Below are positions 6,470 to 10,835 of a stretch of 10,835 nucleotides of DNA, piece after piece. This DNA is from Bacteroidia bacterium. Its GTDB lineage: Bacteria > Bacteroidota > Bacteroidia > UKL13-3. Where the stretch lies: the NCBI GenBank assembly GCA_019454865.1, contig JACFNJ010000071.1, positions 1-10,835 of the forward strand, given 5' to 3'. The position numbers were made by a program, and so were the translations under genes. Under the pieces are notes generated by a model. That model worked only from the letters and a program-made list of their open reading frames with translations, was not told the DNA's origin and made no database searches. Position 1 is the stretch's first letter, and each line of letters begins with the position of its first letter.

Positions 6470-7561
6470 ATGAAAAATATAGGATTATTCTTAACTGTAC
6501 TATTTGCAAGTTCAATAGTTACTGCACAAGACAAGGCACATGGCACTGCATCACACACTACAGATGTAGTAAAACAAAATCCAAACGAAAAGCACTTTAA
6601 AAACATACGCCAACTTACTTTTGGTGGCGATAATGCCGAAGCCTATTTCAGTTTTGATGGTAAGAAACTTACTTTTCAAAGCAATAATCCGGTGTGGGGC
6701 TTAAAATGCGACCAAATATTTTGGATGGATATAGAGGAAGCTGCCGAAAATAGAATTTATCAACCAATGCCTGTAAGTAATGGCGAAGGAAGAACAACTT
6801 GCAGCTATTATATGCCTGATGGCAAAAAAATAATTTACGCTTCTACTTTTAAAGGAGGTAAAGAATGTCCGCCAGCACCGGATACCAAAGGGCGTTACTT
6901 ATGGTCAATAGATCCTAATTATGATATTTTTATAGGAGATGAAAAAGGTAAAATTGTAAAACAACTAACCAATAATCCGGGTTATGATGCTGAGGCTGTT
7001 GTTTCACCTAAGGGAGATAAAATATTGTTTACTTCTACACGTAATGGCGATTTGGACTTGTATATAATGGATTTGAATGGAAAAAATGTAAAACAATTAA
7101 CACACACACTTGGTTATGATGGTGGTGCATTTTTTTCACCGGATGGAAGTAAAATAGTATTTCGTGCAAATCGACCGCAGGGCAAAGATACAATTGAGTA
7201 TAAAGAATTATTAGCTCAAGGATTGGTAGCTCCTACACACATGGAAATATTTGTAATGAATGTAGATGGAAGTGATATGCGCCAAATTACCAACTTAGGA
7301 AAAGCAAATTGGGCTCCATATTTTCATCCAAGTGGCAAAAAAATTCTTTTCTCATCCAATCATCATAGCCCAAAAGGATACGACTTTCAGTTGTATATGA
7401 TTGATCTGGATGGAAATAATCTGGAACAAATAACACACGAAAGTAACTTCAATGCTTTCCCTATGTTTTCGCCAGATGGAAAGAAAATTGTGTTTTCATC
7501 CAACAGAAATAATGGCGGAACACGTGATACTAATGTATTTATAGCTGAATGGGTAGATTAA
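6470..7561 (+). CDS. Secreted TolB-like six-bladed PD40 beta-propeller protein
   Basis: This is a 363-residue exported protein with signal peptide MKNIGLFLTVLFASSIVTAQ, probably periplasmic or envelope-bound. The mature part consists of six PD40/WD40-like repeats with cores at about 61-72 (SFDGKKLTFQSN), 115-125, 179-190, 223-234, 286-297 and 334-345 (SPDGKKIVFSSN). Each is preceded or followed by a QLT/QIT strand and a (D/N)G turn, which predicts a closed six-bladed propeller like that of TolB. It lacks the N-terminal domain and size of true TolB and is not beside pal or tolA, so it is not called tolB. The family is widespread and conserved, including C80, C111 and C133, which could form a disulfide or bind metal after export. 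No peptidase catalytic domain follows, so labels such as S9 peptidase are not supported. It is transcribed alone or reads into recJ 52 bp downstream. The function is unknown. Confidence 0.85.
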   Translation: MKNIGLFLTVLFASSIVTAQDKAHGTASHTTDVVKQNPNEKHFKNIRQLTFGGDNAEAYFSFDGKKLTFQSNNPVWGLKCDQIFWMDIEEAAENRIYQPMPVSNGEGRTTCSYYMPDGKKIIYASTFKGGKECPPAPDTKGRYLWSIDPNYDIFIGDEKGKIVKQLTNNPGYDAEAVVSPKGDKILFTSTRNGDLDLYIMDLNGKNVKQLTHTLGYDGGAFFSPDGSKIVFRANRPQGKDTIEYKELLAQGLVAPTHMEIFVMNVDGSDMRQITNLGKANWAPYFHPSGKKILFSSNHHSPKGYDFQLYMIDLDGNNLEQITHESNFNAFPMFSPDGKKIVFSSNRNNGGTRDTNVFIAEWVD

Positions 7562-7571
7562 ATTATTATCT

Positions 7572-7621
7572 TTAGTCATTTTGGGCAATTTTTAATAAAT
7601 TCGCACCTTAAAAATGACTAA
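7572..7621 (+). repeat. 11-bp inverted repeat spanning the recJ start codon
   Basis: TTAGTCATTTT (7572-7582) is the exact reverse complement of AAAATGACTAA (7611-7621). The right arm contains the recJ ATG at 7614. In an RNA reading through from the propeller gene, the arms could pair across a 28-nt loop and hide the start codon. A transcript starting from the promoter at 7596-7603 would lack the left arm. The pairing is visible; the regulatory role is inference. Confidence 0.45.
7596..7603 (+). promoter_or_regulatory. Candidate -7 element for recJ
   Basis: TAAATTCG differs from TAnnTTTG by one base and ends ten bases before the recJ ATG. The bases after it (CACC) resemble those following the other -7 boxes in this window. 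No properly spaced -33 TTG is seen, so confidence is low. Confidence 0.35.
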
Positions 7622-9320
7622 GCGCTGGATACCCAAAATAGAACCTGACAATTTAATTGTAGAGAATATTGCCTCTGCAATTAATGTTAACAAAACACTG
7701 TCGGGCATATTAGTTCAACGTGGCATCCAAACCTTTGAAAGTGCCCGTAAATTTTTTCGACCTCAATATTCGGAATTGCATGATCCTTTCCTAATGTTAG
7801 GTATGGATGCTGCAATTGAACGAATTGAAAAAGCAATTGCAAGCAATGAAAAAATATTGATTTATGGCGATTATGATGTAGATGGAACAACTGCAGTAGC
7901 TACAGTTTTTCACTTTTTCAAAAACCGATACCCTAACATGGATTATTATATACCCGACCGCTACAACGAAGGGTATGGCGTATCTGTAAAAGGAATTGAC
8001 TGGGCTAAGAACAATGGTTTTAGTTTAATAATTGCACTGGATTGTGGAATAAAGGCAGTAGATAGAGTTAAATATGCTAAAGAGAACGGAATTGATTTTA
8101 TCATTTGCGACCACCATTTACCTGGCGATACTATTCCGGATGCAGCAGCAGTTTTAAATCCCAAGCAAGCAAATTGTAACTATCCATTCAAAGAACTTTC
8201 AGGTTGCGGTATAGGTTTTAAATTAGTACAAGCGTATGCTAATAAGCATAATATACCTTTTGCCGAAGTAGAACAATTTATTGATTTGGTAGCCATAAGC
8301 ATTTCGTCCGATTTGGTTCCTATTATGGATGAAAACCGAATAATGGTACATTTTGGATTGAAAAAATTAAAATCAAACCCAAACAAAGGAATAAAAGCTT
8401 TATTAGATACTTATGTAGAAAAACCGGAGTATGGCGTAAGCGATGTGGTGTTTTTTATTGGACCAAGAATAAATGCAGCAGGTAGAATTGCTGATGCAAA
8501 AGACTCGGTACGATTAATGATATCGGATAATATTGAAACAGCAAAAAAGATTGCAGAATTAGTAAACCAACACAATACAGAGCGAAGAGAGTTTGATATA
8601 ATTATTACCGAAGAAGCATTTCAAATGATAAGCAATGATGTTGAATTTTCTAATAAGAAATCAACTGTTTTGTTTAATAAAGAATGGCACAAAGGTGTAA
8701 TAGGTATTGTAGCATCAAGGTTAATTGAAAAATATTACCGCCCCACAATTGTACTAACTGAGAGTAATGGAATAGCAAGCGGAAGTGCTCGTTCTGTAGA
8801 TGGATTTGATTTGTACAGTGCTATTGAAGAATGTAGTGATTTGCTTGAGCAATATGGTGGACATACACACGCAGCGGGATTAACTTTAAAGTTAGAAAAT
8901 GTAAAACCTTTTAGTGATAAGTTTGAAAAAATTGTATCCGCTAAAATAGTTGAACGAAGCCTGACGCCAGAAATTGAATACGATGCGGAGATAACTTTAA
9001 AAGCAATAACTCCAAAGTTTTTTAATATTTTAAAACAATTTGCTCCTTTTGGTCCCGGCAATCAAAATCCAATTTTCAGAAGCAAAAGCGTTTGGGATGT
9101 TGGTGATGTAATGAAGGTGGGAAACAATCACCTTAAAATGAGTATTACACAAGGCGAAGGAAGCAGAATTTACAAAGCAATTGCTTTTAATCTTGGCGAG
9201 TATTACGAGAAAGTGGCACAGGGAATTTCGTTTGATATATGCTATACAATTGAAGAAAATTATTACAACGGACATACCAACCTTCAATTAAATATTAAAG
9301 ACATACTCTTTAAAAATTAA
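7614..9320 (+). CDS. recJ: Single-stranded-DNA-specific exonuclease RecJ
   Basis: This complete 568-residue RecJ is predicted to degrade single-stranded DNA 5' to 3' in recombination and mismatch or base-excision repair, using bound Mn2+ or Mg2+. The DHH domain shows DYDVDG (86-91), LDCG (142-145), the DHH triad (166-168) and DLVAISISSDLVPI (224-237). These supply the metal-binding aspartates and histidines. GPRINAAGRI (283-292) is the RecJ signature that follows. The DHHA1 domain contains EWHKGVIGIVASRL (357-370), ASGSARSVDGFDL (388-400) and YGGHTHAAGL (414-423). The OB-fold begins around FAPFGPGNQNP (476-486). Length matches Bacteroidota RecJ, and all motifs are intact. The ATG at 7614 is supported by the MTKRW start typical of the family. 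It lies 52 bp after the propeller gene and 39 bp before rseP on the same strand. Confidence 0.96.
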   Translation: MTKRWIPKIEPDNLIVENIASAINVNKTLSGILVQRGIQTFESARKFFRPQYSELHDPFLMLGMDAAIERIEKAIASNEKILIYGDYDVDGTTAVATVFHFFKNRYPNMDYYIPDRYNEGYGVSVKGIDWAKNNGFSLIIALDCGIKAVDRVKYAKENGIDFIICDHHLPGDTIPDAAAVLNPKQANCNYPFKELSGCGIGFKLVQAYANKHNIPFAEVEQFIDLVAISISSDLVPIMDENRIMVHFGLKKLKSNPNKGIKALLDTYVEKPEYGVSDVVFFIGPRINAAGRIADAKDSVRLMISDNIETAKKIAELVNQHNTERREFDIIITEEAFQMISNDVEFSNKKSTVLFNKEWHKGVIGIVASRLIEKYYRPTIVLTESNGIASGSARSVDGFDLYSAIEECSDLLEQYGGHTHAAGLTLKLENVKPFSDKFEKIVSAKIVERSLTPEIEYDAEITLKAITPKFFNILKQFAPFGPGNQNPIFRSKSVWDVGDVMKVGNNHLKMSITQGEGSRIYKAIAFNLGEYYEKVAQGISFDICYTIEENYYNGHTNLQLNIKDILFKN

Positions 9321-9359
9321 TAAACAAACTTTACTTTTTTTTAAGAAACATAAATATAC

Positions 9360-10688
9360 ATGCAAGGATTAATAATGGCAGCCCAATTAATAGCGGGCAT
9401 CTCAATTTTAGTAATATTACACGAGTTTGGGCATTTTTGGGCAGCAAGAGCATTTGGTATTCGGGTTGAAAAATTTTATCTCTTTTTTGATGCATGGGGT
9501 AAAAAATTGTTTAGTATAAAAATAGGTGAAACCGAATACGGTATTGGTTGGCTTCCATTGGGTGGATATGTAAAAATTGCCGGAATGATAGATGAAAGTT
9601 TGGATACTAAGCAAATGGAAAAACCTGCTGAAGAGTGGGAATTTAGAAGCAAACCGGCATGGCAACGTTTAATAGTAATGATAGGTGGTGTAGTGATGAA
9701 TATAGTGGTTGGTATAATAATTTTTGCAGCAGTAAAATTTAGTTATGGCGAAGAAAATTTAATTAATTCATCCATTAAACATGGAATAATACCAAATGAA
9801 ACTGCACAAATATATGGATTTGAAAAAGGCGATAAACTGCTTCAAGTTAATGGCAAAGAAATTTATTATTTCAAAGATGCATTTAACAGCGAAATGTTAT
9901 TAGGAAAAAATCCGCCTGTATTTACCATTAATCGTAATGGTATTGATACTACAATTACCTTTCCGGCTGATTATTTAGAAACTCTTACCAAATCTACACG
10001 TGGTTCATTATTTATACCTCGCATGGAGGTATTTATAAAAAAGGTAATTCCGGGCTCACCGGCTGAAAATGCAGGACTACAAGCTGATGATAAAATTATA
10101 GCAATTAATAATACTCCTGCATTATGCTTTGATGAATTTCAACCCATGCTTAAACAACATGCCGGTACTGCGGCTAATCTTACTGTGTTGCGTGGTGTTG
10201 ATACTTTAGCATTAAATGTTAATGTAAGCAGCGATAGCACTATAGGTTTCATGCCTTATGATAAATCATGGACTGTTGATACCATTAAATATACCATTAT
10301 GCAAGCTATACCTGCCGGTGTAAAAGAAACATACACTACAATATATAGTCAGATTGCTGGATGGGGAAAAATCTTTAACGGAGATATAGCTGTAAACAAA
10401 GCACTGCAAGGACCAATTGGTATTGCTAAGTTTTATGGTCCAACTTGGGATTGGCTAAACTTTTGGCTGATGACTGCTTTAATTTCTTTGGGTTTAGCTT
10501 TTATGAACATATTGCCTATACCTGCATTAGACGGAGGGCATGTAGTATTGCTATTAATTGAAATGCTTATGGGACGACCATTAAGCAATAAATTAATGGA
10601 AAGAATTCAAACCATTGGCGTTGTAATATTGCTTACACTAATGGTATTGATTTTTGGTAATGATATTTTATCACTGTTTTTAAAGTAG
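9360..10688 (+). CDS. rseP: RIP metalloprotease RseP (site-2 protease)
   Basis: This 442-residue inner-membrane zinc protease cleaves transmembrane segments of anti-sigma factors or signal-peptide remnants. The first membrane helix carries the catalytic HEFGH (21-25). GGYVKIAGM (68-76) is the conserved membrane-associated loop. A helix at about 103-125 contains VVMNIVVG. Two PDZ domains follow: a divergent one (about 148-205, YGFEKGDKLLQVNG) and a canonical one (about 224-290, VIPGSPAENAGLQADDKI). The C-terminal half has the second zinc motif NILPIPALDGGH (383-394, ligand D391) and final helices near 366-385 and 415-436. All catalytic residues are present. ATG at 9360 (MQGLIMAAQL) fits Bacteroidota RseP starts; the in-frame ATG at 9375 is possible but would shorten helix 1. 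It is probably co-transcribed with recJ upstream, and the next gene starts 9 bp after its stop. Its in vivo substrate cannot be told from this window. Confidence 0.95.
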   Translation: MQGLIMAAQLIAGISILVILHEFGHFWAARAFGIRVEKFYLFFDAWGKKLFSIKIGETEYGIGWLPLGGYVKIAGMIDESLDTKQMEKPAEEWEFRSKPAWQRLIVMIGGVVMNIVVGIIIFAAVKFSYGEENLINSSIKHGIIPNETAQIYGFEKGDKLLQVNGKEIYYFKDAFNSEMLLGKNPPVFTINRNGIDTTITFPADYLETLTKSTRGSLFIPRMEVFIKKVIPGSPAENAGLQADDKIIAINNTPALCFDEFQPMLKQHAGTAANLTVLRGVDTLALNVNVSSDSTIGFMPYDKSWTVDTIKYTIMQAIPAGVKETYTTIYSQIAGWGKIFNGDIAVNKALQGPIGIAKFYGPTWDWLNFWLMTALISLGLAFMNILPIPALDGGHVVLLLIEMLMGRPLSNKLMERIQTIGVVILLTLMVLIFGNDILSLFLK

Positions 10689-10697
10689 AAAATCGGT

Positions 10698-10835
10698 ATG
10701 AATACGAAATGTTTGCTATACCTGCTGTTGATTTTTTTCCCTTTTTGTGTTATTGCACAAGAAGCCGGAAAAAAAATACTTATTGTGCCATATCCAAGCA
10801 TGATGTATTTTAGTGATGCAGATAACGATATTGCG
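10698..10835 (+). CDS. Start of an exported protein of unknown function, cut by the window edge
   Basis: ATG at 10698 opens 46 codons without a stop to the right edge. The first 20 residues, MNTKCLLYLLLIFFPFCVIA, form a signal peptide with predicted cleavage before or after the following Gln (IA-QE). The mature protein begins EAGKKILIVPYPSMMYFSDA, then DNDIA. A beta strand (KILIVPY) followed by an S/D-rich turn is visible, but I do not recognise the family with confidence. It begins 9 bp after the rseP stop, so it is very likely in the same transcript as recJ and rseP and its product is delivered to the periplasm or envelope. Too little is present to suggest a function. Confidence 0.75.
   Translation, partial: MNTKCLLYLLLIFFPFCVIAQEAGKKILIVPYPSMMYFSDADNDIA

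Overview
The window looks like a chromosomal housekeeping stretch from a member of the Bacteroidota. DNA is AT-rich and there are no obvious Shine-Dalgarno sites. Several starts are preceded by the Bacteroidota-type -7 promoter element TAnnTTTG. The gene content also fits: a SusC-like receptor with an N-terminal CarboxypepD_reg-like domain, a family-specific partner lipoprotein, and a Bacteroidota-type RseP. I cannot place it below phylum. I see no mobile element, CRISPR array, tRNA or rRNA gene.

Layout, left to right. (1) A leftward pair, fabG (3-oxoacyl-ACP reductase) followed after 22 bp by a membrane-anchored von Willebrand A domain protein. The VWA frame is interrupted by an in-frame TAG near the left edge, and family-like sequence continues in the same frame beyond it. 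(2) A rightward MarC-family membrane protein, divergent from fabG across a 124-bp region with promoter signals and a 16-bp palindrome. (3) A leftward, translationally coupled pair: a TonB-dependent outer-membrane receptor (GTG start) and a small lipoprotein of the family that habitually follows such receptors, overlapping by ATGA. The receptor has a His-rich linker and a plug motif reminiscent of metal receptors, so metal uptake is a testable guess. (4) A 227-bp AT-rich divergent region with overlapping inverted repeats. (5) A rightward series: a secreted six-bladed PD40/TolB-like propeller protein, recJ (single-strand DNA exonuclease), rseP (site-2 zinc metalloprotease), and the first 46 codons of another exported protein running off the right edge.

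Functionally the genes cover fatty-acid synthesis, envelope transport and surveillance (receptor/lipoprotein, RseP, exported proteins) and DNA repair. I found no convincing new multi-gene system. The points most worth a second look are the premature amber codon in the VWA gene, an 11-bp inverted repeat whose right arm contains the recJ start codon, and the receptor/lipoprotein module with its structured upstream region.
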